The notes: generated by a model not told the origin, from the letters alone. 64,000 nt of DNA from Providencia rettgeri (GCF_013702265.1 NZ_CP059348.1:682001-746000); one strand, 5' to 3'; positions 27,334-37,865 are shown, counted from the stretch's first letter. Program-made: numbers and translations.

Positions 27334-28304
27334 GCCCCATAAAACCAGAAGCCTCGGACGTTCGCCAAAACAGACTGCTCAGGCACGATGATCTTGCTTC
27401 GTGAAAAAATCTCCTTGGCCGCTTCCTTATAAGCCAAGGCTCCACCTCCGGCGATCAATACCAAGTCCGCATTAATGCTTTCGTCACGCATGGATTGACG
27501 CATGGCTGTAAGAGCAACAGGCGCTACCTTTTTCATGGCAGCATTCAGATAAGGTGAAATATCGACTTTTTCTCCAAATAGCAGGACCTGTAAGTCGCCG
27601 GTTCTCATGGCTTTTTCAAGTCGATCCATTCCGACTTTGGCACCATGATCTTCCGAAATCAGCTTATCGATGGTTTCCAGTAGCACGGACATTGCCTGAA
27701 GACTGGTTCCTGATGAGCTGTAGCGAATTTCTCCGGCCTCAAGGGCAACCCAATCAACAGAAAAGAAGCCGGGATCAATGACGACGACACGACCTTCTTC
27801 AATCAAGCCCAGATCACCACCCGTTTGAACCAGATCCATATAGGCACCGGCAGGCTGTGGTAGTACTTTGACGTCATGAACGGTGATGCTGCGCTTAGGC
27901 GTCACTTGATGGACACCTTTTAAACGCTGCACAAGGTCAGACTTACGTTGTGGTTCATGAAACTGGGAAACCGGTAATCCAGTGACAACCAAATCGATGG
28001 ATTCTGTTTCAGCCATTAACAAGGCGGCATGAAAAAGTGCCTTATAGGTTTTTGTGGTGGGATATTCCGGGTGAAGCTCTCGTTCCCAGCCTTGAAGGCG
28101 TCCAGCAGGAACACCAGCGGCCCAGCGCTCATTATCGACAGAGACATACAAACAAGTTTCATCATCGCCTCCACCGATACGCTCCGGCATACGATCCGCT
28201 GGACCGGCACCCGCAGGTAGAATAATGGTTTTCGGTTCACTACCTGATTGGCCAATTGCCAGCTTCAGGTTTGAGTAACCGATATCTACGCCTAGTACAA
28301 ACAT
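27330..28304 (-). CDS. srpM: ParM-like actin ATPase, SrpM
   Basis: 324 residues of the actin/ParM family: phosphate 1 motif VLGVDIGYSNLKLAIG at the N-terminus, VVIDPGFFSVDW (phosphate 2) in the middle and VLIAGGGALAYKEA (adenosine motif) near the end. Start at 28304 behind AGGAGAT; the frame upstream is leader. SXT/R391 ICEs keep such a partition module, which helps inheritance of the excised, replicating circle. Transcribed away from the repeat region upstream. Confidence 0.85.
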   Translation of the reverse strand: MFVLGVDIGYSNLKLAIGQSGSEPKTIILPAGAGPADRMPERIGGGDDETCLYVSVDNERWAAGVPAGRLQGWERELHPEYPTTKTYKALFHAALLMAETESIDLVVTGLPVSQFHEPQRKSDLVQRLKGVHQVTPKRSITVHDVKVLPQPAGAYMDLVQTGGDLGLIEEGRVVVIDPGFFSVDWVALEAGEIRYSSSGTSLQAMSVLLETIDKLISEDHGAKVGMDRLEKAMRTGDLQVLLFGEKVDISPYLNAAMKKVAPVALTAMRQSMRDESINADLVLIAGGGALAYKEAAKEIFSRSKIIVPEQSVLANVRGFWFYGA

Positions 28305-28324
28305 ACTTATCTCCTGTGCACTCA

Positions 28325-28437
28325 AAGTGCTCTAACGGTTTTCAATCAACCGCGCTGTTCACGCTTGGGCATTTCCAAGTGCTCTGGCGGTTTACTCAAA
28401 TGTCATTATCAGGATTCGGTGCACTGGCGGTGGGCAG
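28325..28437. repeat. Direct repeats upstream of srpM, candidate partition site
   Basis: AAGTGCTCTAACGGTTT (28325), AAGTGCTCTGGCGGTTT (28377) and the weaker CGGTGCACTGGCGGTGG (28417). They lie between the srpM start and the oriT region, where a type II centromere and operator would be expected. Confidence 0.55.
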
Positions 28438-28501
28438 AAAGGTGACAAATCCTTTCATCTATCTGCCTATTGCATTTTTGCAAAAGTATGAGAATAGGCT
28501 C

Positions 28502-28768
28502 TGTTTGGCGGCTGGTGACCTAGCCAAAAAAATTGAGACGCCAAACGTCGTTTGCATTCTGGCCTGAACTTGCCAAACGGTTTGTATCTTCATGGCGATA
28601 CGTCTTTTTAGGTGTTTTTAAGTGAAATCAGCCTGTATCCCTTGTCGGGTATGGGATTGAGCGAGTCGATTTATATCGAGACGCCAAACAGTGATTGTGA
28701 CGGCAGTTTTACGTTTGGCGTTTCGATCCAAAAGCCAAACGGATAGTGGTTTTGGCTTTAGGGGTTAA
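28502..28768. other. Probable oriT region with repeated GCCAAAC motifs
   Basis: The family oriT maps just upstream of mobI. Here GCCAAAC or its complement occurs about six times (near 28504, 28540, 28572, 28683, 28712, 28734), including GAGACGCCAAAC twice and the near-palindromes CAAACGTCGTTTG and CAAACGGTTTG. No gene is seen in this stretch; the promoter of mobI must also lie here. Confidence 0.65.
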
Positions 28769-29212
28769 TTGGATGGGGAAATTGGTTTGGTAGAAATCGT
28801 CAATGAACAATGGAAAGCAGATGTATCAGATTTACTTCAGCAAGAAACGGACAGGCTAAAAGCGCTGGCACGAGCTGAAGTTGATGACTTTTGGGTTACC
28901 CATTACAAGGTTCGAGAGAATGAGCCCTTTAAAGACTGGGGTCTGCTTGGTGTCCGTATCAGAGACTTTAAGTATGGCTTTGGCATAGAGTGGTATATCA
29001 ACAGTTTTCACGGTCAACGAGGCAAACGCGTGGTCTTTAGCAAGGGGCTGCGTATCTCAAAGACGAAGCTGAGATACGCATTTTTAGACTGCCAAGGTTT
29101 GGCCAAAGAATGGGAGCTAGCGCTGGCCATGGAGAAAGAGGAATTCTTCAGTGATATTCGACGCCAGGTTGATAAGCTCAACATGCTGCGTCGCAGAGTG
29201 AATGCGTATTGA
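28769..29212 (+). CDS. mobI: MobI, oriT-associated mobilisation protein
   Basis: 147-residue soluble, charged protein; TTG start with GGGG upstream. By position (between the partition/oriT region and rumB) and size it is MobI, which SXT/R391 ICEs need, with relaxase TraI, to start transfer from the adjacent oriT. No enzyme motif is visible, and the C-terminal half is rich in Glu, Lys and Arg. Convergent with rumB, ending 10 bases from its stop. Confidence 0.8.
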   Translation: MDGEIGLVEIVNEQWKADVSDLLQQETDRLKALARAEVDDFWVTHYKVRENEPFKDWGLLGVRIRDFKYGFGIEWYINSFHGQRGKRVVFSKGLRISKTKLRYAFLDCQGLAKEWELALAMEKEEFFSDIRRQVDKLNMLRRRVNAY

Positions 29213-29222
29213 GTCAACTGCG

Positions 29223-30264
29223 CTACTTCACTCGCGGTAACTGGTCCCAGCGTGTTGTATAAGCGGGAGACAAATGCTCTCGCTTCATCGACCAATCTTT
29301 CTTGAGTCCTTGTCCAGCAAAGAAAACCTTTCCGGCACCGCTTTGGTTAATGGTGTCCAATACAGACATTAGCTGCTGGCTATTAGAGCGGGTCGATACG
29401 TCATCGAATAGTCCTGGTTGAAACATGCCAGGATCGTAAAAGTCAGACAGCATGACGCCCGCTTTGGCATAACGAAAACCATCCTTCCATATCCGCTTGA
29501 GTAAGTGATTGGCCAGCTCGATAAAATCCCGCGTGTCGCAACTGGGGATTAGCAATTCACCCGATGCAGAGTTGCTGTACTGCGGCTCGTTGTCCTTAAA
29601 GGGGCTGGTACGTATGAACACGGTCAGCACTTTGGCTTGCTGCTGTTCTTTGCGAAGTTTCTCAGTGGCGCGGGTTGCGTATTCGCATACGGCTTCACTT
29701 AAAAATTCAAAGTGCGTCACTTTTACGCCAAATGAACGGCTACAGACGATTTGCTTCTTAGTTGGCGGGATCTCTTCAAGTTCAATGCACGACTCACCAT
29801 TGAGCTCTCTGACGGTTCTTTCTAAAACCTCTGAAAACTGGTCTCTGATGGCTCTAGGAGAGGCATTGGCGAGATCTAAGGCTGTGGTGATACCCAACGC
29901 ATTTAAACGCTTAGAAAGCCGTCTACCAACGCCCCAAACATCATCAACCGGGACTAATGCGAGCAATCGACGTTGCCGATCTGGATTGGTCAGGTCTACA
30001 ACCCCCTGAGTAGCTGGATATTTTTTGGCGGCATGGTTAGCCAGTTTGGCGAGTGTTTTAGTCGGTGCAATGCCTACACAGACGGTGATCCCAATCCAGT
30101 GGCCTATGCGCTCTCGCACTTGTTGTCCGAACTCGACAAGAGATATGGCAGACTCAATACCGGTTAAATCCAAAAACGCTTCGTCAATAGAGTAAACCTC
30201 TACTCGTGGTGCCATCTCCTCCAAAGTGCGCATCACTCGACTGCTTAAATCTGCATACAGCGCG
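29223..30264 (-). pseudogene. rumB: rumB, 3' part (UmuC-like error-prone polymerase V subunit)
   Basis: Y-family translesion polymerase related to UmuC. This piece holds YADLSSRVM, the catalytic SIDEAFLDL, the helix-hairpin-helix region (VDDVWGVGRRLSKRL), the little finger and the C-terminus AYTTRWDQLPRVK. The N-terminal 78 residues are at 60068-60300. The two parts join in frame to 422 residues, the exact UmuC length, when one copy of the 6-bp core is removed. Broken by the 29.8-kb insertion, so RumB is not made. Confidence 0.93.
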
Positions 30265-30273
30265 TACAGTTGG
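30259..30273. repeat. Left junction of the rumB insertion: core AGCGCG and terminal repeat
   Basis: Core AGCGCG (30259-30264) followed by TACAGTTGG (30265-30273). The mirror junction is CCAACTGTA then AGCGCA at 60059-60073. Confidence 0.85.
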
Positions 30274-30678
30274 CTAAGAATTCCCGCTAAAAATAGACGA
30301 GTAAGTGAGCAACCATTCTGCCGCATGGGTTGCTGGCGTCTAACACCAGAAAAATCACCCAGCCCAACCCGCTGTCTATTTTTTAAGGTGGGCATTCATC
30401 TACATGTCTAATTTTTTACCAATTTGATCGCTAAGATGTACTAATTTGATTACCGAGGGAGACTGACGGACTAATTACTTAGGGGCTTAATCGTACAATC
30501 TCCACTCGACACCACACAACTCACTTCTGGACATTTCTGAGTTGCATTTTAGCTAATTTAGAAAAACATGAATTAGATAAAGTATGGAAATTTCAAATCA
30601 ATATGAGGCGGACATGAAGAAATTGAAAAAAGTAGCTTAACTGGGTTGGTCAATTTTGGTTGACCACGTCATGTTCCG
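30274..30678. other. Noncoding left end of the founding element
   Basis: About 400 bases with no supported gene. It contains an imperfect palindrome GCAACCATTCTGCCGCATGGGTTGC-like segment near 30321. The AT-rich part after about 30540 may already belong to the next Tn3-family fragment. Confidence 0.45.
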
Positions 30679-31246
30679 GTGAGTACGCAAGTCATTGGCG
30701 CTAACGAATATGAAGGTCACTTTGCTTTTGACTTACTCTATAACAACTCTTCAGATATACAGCCTAATACCTTATCGACCGATACGCATGGTACCAATAA
30801 TGTTAACTTCGCTATATTAGATTTCTTTGGTTACACATTCGCCCCTCGATACGCGAAAATGAAAAAGGTGTTTTTTGAGCTATTTGAAGTGACTGAAGAG
30901 AACGGAGGCCGTATTCAATTAAAGAAAGATATTAATCATAAGCTAATTGCTGAAGAATGGGACAATATTCAGCATATTGTTTGTTCATTGAGTCGTAAAA
31001 CCACCACTCAAAGCACAATCATTAGAAAGTTGAGTAACGGCAAGAGCCGAAGATTGTCAGCATTGCATGAGTACGACCGTTTAATTAAATCTATTTATGT
31101 TTTGGAGTATGTTGATAATTCAACGTTGCGTCATTACGTCCAGCAAGCCTTGAACAGAGGTGAAGCATACCATCAGTTAAAACGTGCTATTACTTCAGTT
31201 AATGGCAATAAATTTCGTGGGGGGAATGATTACCAAGTATCACAAT
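30679..31246 (+). pseudogene. Tn3-family transposase fragment
   Basis: About 190 residues from the C-terminal catalytic part of a Tn3-type TnpA: NEYEGHFAFDLLYNN, NNVNFAILDFFGY, FAPRYAK, QQALNRGEAYHQLKRAI and NGNKFRG. It is cut on the right by the inverted repeat of the element at 31247 and lacks everything before the catalytic core. It resembles but is not identical to the TnpA encoded at 50733-52576 and differs more from that of 31386-34363, so it is a third Tn3 lineage in this region. Confidence 0.85.
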
Positions 31247-31321
31247 GGGGTTCTAGGGATTTTCCCCTCTAAAAAGACTTAATCCTCTGTAGACCACACC
31301 AATAAATGGCTGCGGAGGTGG
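31247..31321 (+). repeat. Left extended inverted repeat of the Tn3-family IS
   Basis: About 75 bases match the reverse complement of 34383-34457 with one difference, roughly twice the usual 38 bp of Tn3-family ends. Confidence 0.9.
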
Positions 31322-31385
31322 GTTACTACTTATAAGTGTGGCAAATTAGGTAAATATCGTACATTTAATACGGAACAGCCCTGAT

Positions 31386-34363
31386 ATGGCCATCAAAAAC
31401 GAAATTACTATTCTCACGAGAGCAGAACAGGCAGATCTTTATTCCCCACCCATTTTTTCAATCGAAGAACAACGTCTGTACTTTTCTCTGAACGATGCGG
31501 AATTGGCAGTTTTTCGGTCAATTCGTCTCAGAGCTCATAGATGTTACTTTGTCGCGATTTTGGGATACTTCAAATCAAAGCCCGTCATCCTAGATATCGC
31601 TTACTCGCAGGTTTCTAAGGATTTAATGTTCATCAGTAAAGAGCTGCTTGGCGGCAAGGGGCTCAGACCATTCACTCCCTCACAAAAACAAAAAGATCGA
31701 CTCTACGCAAAAGTATTAGACCTTGCTGGTTATCACAAATGGGACGAAAGTCAGCACTTCAATTCTCTTTTCGACCACCTTGTTCAGGTGGCAATGCCTG
31801 GCTGGAGCCGCGTTACCTCTTTGATACTGCTATTGAATTCCTAACCAGTCACAGCATTGCTATCCCTAGGTACACCGTACTCCAGAGACTGATAAGCAGA
31901 GCGATGCAGCAGGTCAGAAAAGACCTGGCGCACCAACTTAATCAACTCACCAGTCCTGAACTTCACGTCTTTCTGGACAGCATAACAGCCATTGATGACG
32001 GACTAAGCCTGAACCAGCTCAGAGGCGGTGCAAAAAGTCTGACCGTACCTGAACTTAAAAAAGAGCTTGCCCTTTATCATCAGTTAGCGCCATGGCGCAC
32101 GCAAATCAATGGCGTTATCGATGGGCTTAATCTGTCTCTTAAAAATCGACAACACTTCGGTGAGCTCATCAACTATTACGGTAGTAAACTCAAACGATTC
32201 AAACGCGCACAGCAGCATCTATGGTTGCTATGTCACCTGACAGAGCGGATACAACTGGCACTGGAACGGTTAACTGATGGGTTCATTTACCATATCCGCA
32301 AGCAACAAGAAGCTGCCAACACCTTTGCACAACAAGCAGTGTTCCTGTCCTGGCAGTCAGCCGCGGACAATGTCACGAAAGCGGCAGAGTTACTGCATCT
32401 GTTTGTGGATGAGAACATTGATGATAATCAACCCTTCTCAGTAGTCAGACAACAGGCATTGAAGGTCATGAATGACAGGGATATCCAGACCCTCTGCCTT
32501 TACCTGAAAAAACAGAAACGGACCGTGGAAGAGTACCAGTGGCAACATTACGATGAACAATGCAATCTCCTGGAGCAACTGTTAAGGCAGGTGTTCTTGT
32601 GCCTTGAATGTGAGGCCGGTAAAGGCTCAGAAGCCGTCGTCGCCCAACTTCAACAGATGCAGACGGAAATCGCATTCGGTGGACCACTGAAGACGATGGA
32701 TACGTCGCTCATCCCGAAAAAGCACCTCCCATGGTTGGTTAAACAGGATAACGTTAACCCGCAACGTTACGAATGGCTGCTCTACCGGCAGTTAACCTCA
32801 CGACTGAATGGACGCATTTATTTGCCAAATGTTACCAAATACCGCGCACTGGAAGACGACCTGATCCCCCAGACATCGCAGGATACCTTGCTGGCCTCAT
32901 CAACACTGGACAGACTAAAACAGCCCGCAGAGTTATTGTTACAGGAGAAACAACACCGGCTGGAAAGTGCACTCAAAGACGTTGCTCTCCATATTGATGA
33001 GGGAGACAATCGAAATGTGATCATGAAAAATCGTACCGGTACCCGCTGGCGTCTGCCGACCAAAAGCGCTACATCTCTGGTCAACAATCCCTTTTTTAAG
33101 CGAATGCAACCGGTCGGTATCGCGGATGTACTGCGGTATGTAGAGCGCGAAACCGGGTTCATGAAATGTCTGACTCATGTACTTCCGATACAAAAACAAG
33201 GGTTCACTCATCAGGATGATTTACTGGCCATTCTGATTGCCAACGCCACTCACCGTGGTGTGTATGGCATGGCGCAGATCTCCGATCGAAGCTATGAACA
33301 CCTGAGTACGGTGCAGGCCAACTATATCCGGCCTGAAACGCTGCATGACGCCAGCGACGTGATCAATAATGCGGTTGCAGCGCTACCCATCTTCCGCCAC
33401 TACCATATTCAGGAGGACCAGCTGCATGCCAGTGCGGATGGTCAGAAATTCGAAACCCATCTGGAAACCTTTAAAACCCGGTACTCCTCTAAGTATTTCG
33501 GCACCAACAAAGGGATCACGGCCATGACACTGGTGGCCAACCACAGCGCCCTCAATGCTCGGATCATCGGTTCCAACGAGCACGAATCACACTATATTTA
33601 TGACCTGTTACAATCCAACAGCAGTGAAATCAAACCTGACGTACTCTCGACAGATACACACGGTGTCAATCATGTTAACTTCGCCTTACTGGATCTATGC
33701 GGTTACAGTTTTGCACCGCGATACGCGCAGTTCAGTAGTGTCATCAATGATCTGTTTGATGTGACTGAAAGTGAACAAGGCAGCACCATACTGGCGCTAA
33801 AGAAGCCTATCAGAACGAATGTTATTACAACGGGATGGCAAGATATCAGGCGTATTGTTCTGTCACTTCAGACAAAGCGGACGACACAAGCAATGCTGGT
33901 AAGAAAGTTGTCTGGTTACCCTTCTGGACACCCAATATTACAGGCTCTGACGGAGTATAATCGACTGGTTAAAGCGCAATATTTACTTGACTACATCGAC
34001 GATGCCAGTTTGCGGCAGTATGTGCAACGTGCCCTGAACCGGGGAGAAGCATGGCACTTCCTTAGACGAGCCATTGCGTCGGTGAATGGTGATCAGTTCC
34101 GTGGCAAAAACGAGTCTGAAATCGCTATCTGGAATGAATGCGCAAGATTGCTTGCCAACGCGATCATCTACTTCAACTCCGCGATACTGAGTCATCTTCT
34201 GGGACACTTTGAAGCGAGAGGAGATGAAGAGAAAGCGGGTATCACTCGTGCTGTTTCGCCCGTTGCGTGGCAAAATATCAACTTAAGCGGAACGTATAAC
34301 TTCACTAATACTGGGAAATTGCCCAATATTGGCGAAATAACAAGGCCGATAGTGGATGATTAG
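31386..34363 (+). pseudogene. Tn3-family transposase, one-base frameshift
   Basis: DDE transposase that would be 992 residues. The N-terminal part reads MAIKNEITILTRAEQ; the catalytic core shows GQKFETH (Asp region), STDTHGVNHVNFALLD and the glutamate region QRALNRGEAW. At about 31790 one T is missing relative to copy 2 (CAGGTGGCAATG versus CAGGTGTGCAATG), which throws the frame after about residue 135; the downstream frame then runs to 34363. Unless this is a sequencing error the protein is not made whole. Confidence 0.88.
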
Positions 34364-34382
34364 GCTCCAAGCTGAAAGTAAA

Positions 34383-34457
34383 CCACCTCCGCAGCCATTT
34401 ATTGGTGTGGTCTACAGAGGATTATGTCTTTTTAGAGGGGAAAATCCCTAGAACCCC
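34383..34457 (-). repeat. Right extended inverted repeat of the Tn3-family IS
   Basis: Mirror of 31247-31321, ending CCCTAGAACCCC. Confidence 0.9.
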
Positions 34458-34664
34458 ACCTTGAGACAGAACGCGCCTTGGTCAGAATCCCAGTCGCTGG
34501 GCGGGTTTGCGCCTACGCTCTTGACCCCCACGAGGTCTGGAAAGGGTACGACAACGCCAAAGAATACGCGGCCTTCGTGACCAAGACGCTGGTCAACAAG
34601 GACGGCGATATTAAGCGCCGGATCATGTCGATGTTTAGCCCAGAGGAACGCCCAGACGACAGGG
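34458..34664 (+). pseudogene. C-terminal fragment of an unrecognised protein
   Basis: The frame enters from the IS boundary as LETERALVRIPVAGRV and runs about 68 residues (HEVWKGYDNAKEYAAFVTKT) to a stop at the ISCR2 edge. High GC and codon use unlike the ICE. It looks like the tail of a plasmid or relaxase-operon protein next to the original ISCR2/floR unit; I do not recognise the family. Confidence 0.5.
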
Positions 34665-36450
34665 AGTGACGGGCACTGGCTGGCAATGTCTAGCAACGGC
34701 AGGCATTTCGGCTGAGGGTAAAAGAACTTTCCGCTAAGCGATAGACTGTATGTAAACACAGTATTGCAAGGACGCGGAACATGCCTCATGTGGCGGCCAG
34801 GACGGCCAGCCGGGATCGGGATACTGGTCGTTACCAGAGCCACCGACCCGAGCAAACCCTTCTCTATCAGATCGTTGACGAGTATTACCCGGCATTCGCT
34901 GCGCTTATGGCAGAGCAGGGAAAGGAATTGCCGGGCTATGTGCAACGGGAATTTGAAGAATTTCTCCAATGCGGGCGGCTGGAGCATGGCTTTCTACGGG
35001 TTCGCTGCGAGTCTTGCCACGCCGAGCACCTGGTCGCTTTCAGCTGTAAGCGTCGCGGTTTCTGCCCGAGCTGTGGGGCGCGGCGGATGGCCGAAAGTGC
35101 CGCCTTGCTGGTTGATGAAGTACTGCCTGAACAACCCATGCGTCAGTGGGTGTTGAGCTTCCCGTTTCAGCTGCGTTTCCTGTTTGCCAGCCGGCCCGAG
35201 ATCATGGGGTGGGTGCTGGGCATCGTTTACCGCGTCATTGCCACGCACCTGGTCAAGAAAGCGGGCCATACCCACCAAGTGGCCAAGACGGGCGCGGTCA
35301 CCCTGATCCAGCGTTTTGGATCGGCGCTCAATCTGAATGTTCACTTCCACATGCTGTTTCTCGACGGTGTGTATGTCGAGCAATCCCACGGCTCAGCGCG
35401 TTTCCGCTGGGTCAAGGCGCCGACCAGCCCAGAGCTCACCCAGCTGACGCACACCATCGCCCACCGGGTGGGTCGCTATCTGGAACGGCAAGGCCTGCTG
35501 GAACGGGATGTCGAAAACAGCTATCTGGCCTCGGATGCGGTGGATGACGACCCGATGACACCCCTGCTGGGGCACTCGATCACTTACCGTATCGCTGTCG
35601 GTTCACAGGCGGGGCGAAAGGTGTTCACTTTGCAAACTCTGCCGACCAGTGGTGATCCGTTCGGTGACGGGATTGGCAAGGTAGCCGGGTCCAGCCTGCA
35701 CGCCGGCGTGGCGGCCAGGGCCGATGAACGCAAGAAGCTCGAACGGCTGTGCCGGTACATCAGCCGCCCGGCGGTATCCGAGAAGCGGCTGTCGTTAACA
35801 CGAGGCGGCAACGTGCGCTACCAGCTCAAGACGCCGTACCGGGACGGCACCACGCACGTCATTTTCGAACCATTGGATTTCATTGCAAGGCTGGCCGCCC
35901 TGGTACCGAAGCCCAGAGTCAACCTAACCCGCTTCCACGGGGTGTTCGCACCCAACAGTCGGCACCGGGCGTTGGTCACGCCGGCAAAACGGGGCAGGGG
36001 CAACAAGGTCAGGGTGGCTGATGAACCGGCAACACCAGCACAACGGCGAGCGTCGATGACATGGGCGCAACGGCTCAAGCGTGTTTTCAATATCGACATC
36101 GAGACCTGCAGCGGCTGCGGCGGCGCCATGAAAGTCATCGCCTGCATTGAAGACCCTATAGTGATCAAGCAGATCCTTGATCACCTGAAGCACAAAGCCG
36201 AAACCAGCGGGACCAGGGCGTTACCCGAAAGCCGGGCGCCACCGGCTGAGCTGCTCCTGGGTCTGTTTGACTGACGAGCCTGAAGGCCAACGATACCAAT
36301 CAAAATGCTGCGTTCACAGCGCCGCGGCAGGGATCCGCCGTGCTGGTTGTCGGAAAAGGAGCCGCTAGTGGGAAAGAGGAGGGTAAATTTTCAGCGTTGC
36401 TGGCTCCCCGTCAGCCGGATTGGGTTGCATCGCAGGGGTGTCGAAAGAGT
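34665..36450 (+). mobile_element. ISCR2 (IS91-like, rolling-circle), complete copy
   Basis: Left boundary set by the sequence GAGTGACGGGCACTGG shared with the copy at 54462. The right boundary is approximate, where the virD2-like frame begins. ISCR elements move DNA next to one end; here virD2-like DNA and floR lie downstream of the gene, as in SXT-type floR regions. Confidence 0.8.
34781..36274 (+). CDS. ISCR2 transposase (IS91 family, HUH)
   Basis: 497-residue rolling-circle transposase. N-terminal zinc-binding part: CESCHAEHLVAF, CKRRGFCPSCGARRMAE. The HUH-type motif is NLNVHFHMLFLDGVY. The C-terminal part has RTHGVFAP-like RFHGVFAPNSRHR and a second zinc knuckle CSGCGGAMKVIACI. Complete, with start ATG after AAGGACGCGGAAC. 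Two broken copies are at 39998-40732 and 54578-54982. Confidence 0.9.
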   Translation: MPHVAARTASRDRDTGRYQSHRPEQTLLYQIVDEYYPAFAALMAEQGKELPGYVQREFEEFLQCGRLEHGFLRVRCESCHAEHLVAFSCKRRGFCPSCGARRMAESAALLVDEVLPEQPMRQWVLSFPFQLRFLFASRPEIMGWVLGIVYRVIATHLVKKAGHTHQVAKTGAVTLIQRFGSALNLNVHFHMLFLDGVYVEQSHGSARFRWVKAPTSPELTQLTHTIAHRVGRYLERQGLLERDVENSYLASDAVDDDPMTPLLGHSITYRIAVGSQAGRKVFTLQTLPTSGDPFGDGIGKVAGSSLHAGVAARADERKKLERLCRYISRPAVSEKRLSLTRGGNVRYQLKTPYRDGTTHVIFEPLDFIARLAALVPKPRVNLTRFHGVFAPNSRHRALVTPAKRGRGNKVRVADEPATPAQRRASMTWAQRLKRVFNIDIETCSGCGGAMKVIACIEDPIVIKQILDHLKHKAETSGTRALPESRAPPAELLLGLFD

Positions 36451-36467
36451 CAACTGCGGTCCAAAGC

Positions 36468-37189
36468 TGTTGGACTTGGGTGAAAAGGGCGTTTATTCTT
36501 CCTATACGTGCCGCGTTCCAGGCGGCGACTATGAGGGCTATGTCGATGCCCATGTGCGCCGGCTGGAGGCGCTACGCCGGGCCGGTATCGTCGAGCGGAT
36601 CGACGCCGACCAATGGCGCATCCCCGATGATCTGGTCAGCCGTGCCGCCGCCCATGACGCCGGCCGAGACAGTCAGGCCAGCGTTCGCGTCCTTTCCCCG
36701 GTCGATCTGAACAAACAGATCGGATCGGACGGCGCGACCTGGCTGGACCGGCGGCTGATCCACGGCGAGACGGCCGACCTTGCGCCAACCGGCTTCGGGC
36801 AACAAGTCCGCGAAGCCATGGACCAGCGCCGCGAGCACCATATCGAACAGGGCGACGCCACCCGCAGCCGGGACAGCCGCGTCTTCTACCGGCGCAACCT
36901 TCTCGCCATCCTGCGGGAGCGCGAGGTAGCCGGCGTCGGATCGGATATGGCTTTGAGTAAGGGCCTGCCGTTCCGCGCCGCCACGGACGGCGAGAGCGTC
37001 AGCGGCAAGTTTACCGGAACCGTGCATCTATCGAGCGGCAAGTTCGCCGTGGTCGAGAAATCCCATGAGTTCACCCTTGTCCCGTGGCGGCCGATCATCG
37101 ACCGCCAACTCGGCCGCGAGGTTATGGGCATCGTGCAGGGCGGGTCGGTGTCGTGGCAGTTAGGGCGGCAGAGGGGGCTGGAACGCTGA
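36468..37189 (+). pseudogene. VirD2/DUF3363-like relaxase C-terminal fragment
   Basis: About 240 residues from LLDLGEKGVYSSY to the end (VRRLEALRRAGIVERIDAD; RRLIHGETADLAPTGFGQQV; SRDSRVFYRRNLLAIL; GKFAVVEKSHEFTLVPWRP). These match my memory of the DUF3363 domain of VirD2-type relaxases, annotated as virD2 upstream of floR in ISCR2 units. The N-terminal relaxase domain is missing, and the reading frame upstream is ISCR2-derived. High GC. Confidence 0.65.
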
Positions 37190-37209
37190 GTGCGCCCATG
37201 CCGCATTGC

Positions 37210-37256
37210 GGGGTTTTGCGCCCATTTCCCCCAAATGTCCCACCAATCATAATTAT
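37210..37256 (+). repeat. Left inverted repeat of the Tn3-family transposon
   Basis: Begins GGGGTTTTGCGCCCATTTCC; pairs with 52671-52717. Confidence 0.92.
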
Positions 37257-37278
37257 TCAATTGATTTTAAAGAAAAAC

Positions 37279-37848
37279 CTATTCCTTTTTTTCACCCATT
37301 TTGATTTTTCTTTTTAGCCTAAAATAGGTTGCCCGTGAGATACCTGTCTTTGCTGTCACTATACTCATCGTTTCACCTTGCAAAATAAGCTCCTGAGCAG
37401 CTGGCGTTCGAGGATGATGTTTTCGTCCAAATTTTACCCCTGCCGCATAGGCTGCAATCCGACCTTCATTTGTTCTTTCTAATATACGTTCACGTTCGGC
37501 TTCAGCGACTGCTGCTAGTATCTGAATAACCATTTTCCCCATCGTTCCTTCAGTGCTGAGACCATTTTCAAGAAAGCGAATAGCGGTTCCCTTTTTATAA
37601 CAGGTATCAACGATACGGATCATGTCAGCAGTATTACGACCGAGGCGATCCATTTTAGTACAAATTATAACGTCATCTTTCTCTGCTCGAGCGAGTAAAC
37701 GTTGTAATCCTTCACGTTCATCTGTAGCTCCTGTCATCAAATCCGTAAAAATTCGGTCTTCACGTACACCGGCATTTTTCAGTTCCTTAATTTGATGGTT
37801 TAGTTTTTGATGACTAGTTGATACTCGAGCATACCCTAATAAAGCCAT
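37279..37848 (-). CDS. tnpR: Serine resolvase/invertase TnpR
   Basis: 189-residue small serine recombinase resolving cointegrates. The catalytic serine is in YARVSTSHQKL, the conserved arginine set in KMDRLGRNTADMI, then GKMVIQILAAVAEAERERILERT (E helix). The C-terminal helix-turn-helix is IVTAKTGISRATYFRLK. Divergent from tnpA, with the res site between. Intact. Confidence 0.92.
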   Translation of the reverse strand: MALLGYARVSTSHQKLNHQIKELKNAGVREDRIFTDLMTGATDEREGLQRLLARAEKDDVIICTKMDRLGRNTADMIRIVDTCYKKGTAIRFLENGLSTEGTMGKMVIQILAAVAEAERERILERTNEGRIAAYAAGVKFGRKHHPRTPAAQELILQGETMSIVTAKTGISRATYFRLKRKIKMGEKKE

Positions 37849-37865
37849 TTTAGTCTCACTTATCG

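Larger units (their letters stand above)
31247..34457 (+). mobile_element. Tn3-family, tnpA-only insertion sequence (IS3000-like), copy 1
   Basis: 3,211 bp with inverted ends starting GGGGTTCTAGGGATTTTCCC. It carries only tnpA and no resolvase. Size and layout resemble IS3000 (about 3.2 kb), but I cannot confirm identity. The 5 bases outside the ends differ (ACAAT left, ACCTT right), so a recombination or deletion has changed a flank. A second, truncated copy in the same orientation is at 57936. Confidence 0.85.

Noticed and set aside
31386..34363. Programmed frameshift in the Tn3-family tnpA
   Set aside because: The second copy carries the extra base and reads in one frame, and there is no slippery sequence; a deletion or sequencing error is simpler.
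36305..36467. N-terminal extension of the virD2-like frame
   Set aside because: The first 54 codons are ISCR2-derived DNA read by chance in frame; no relaxase motif there.
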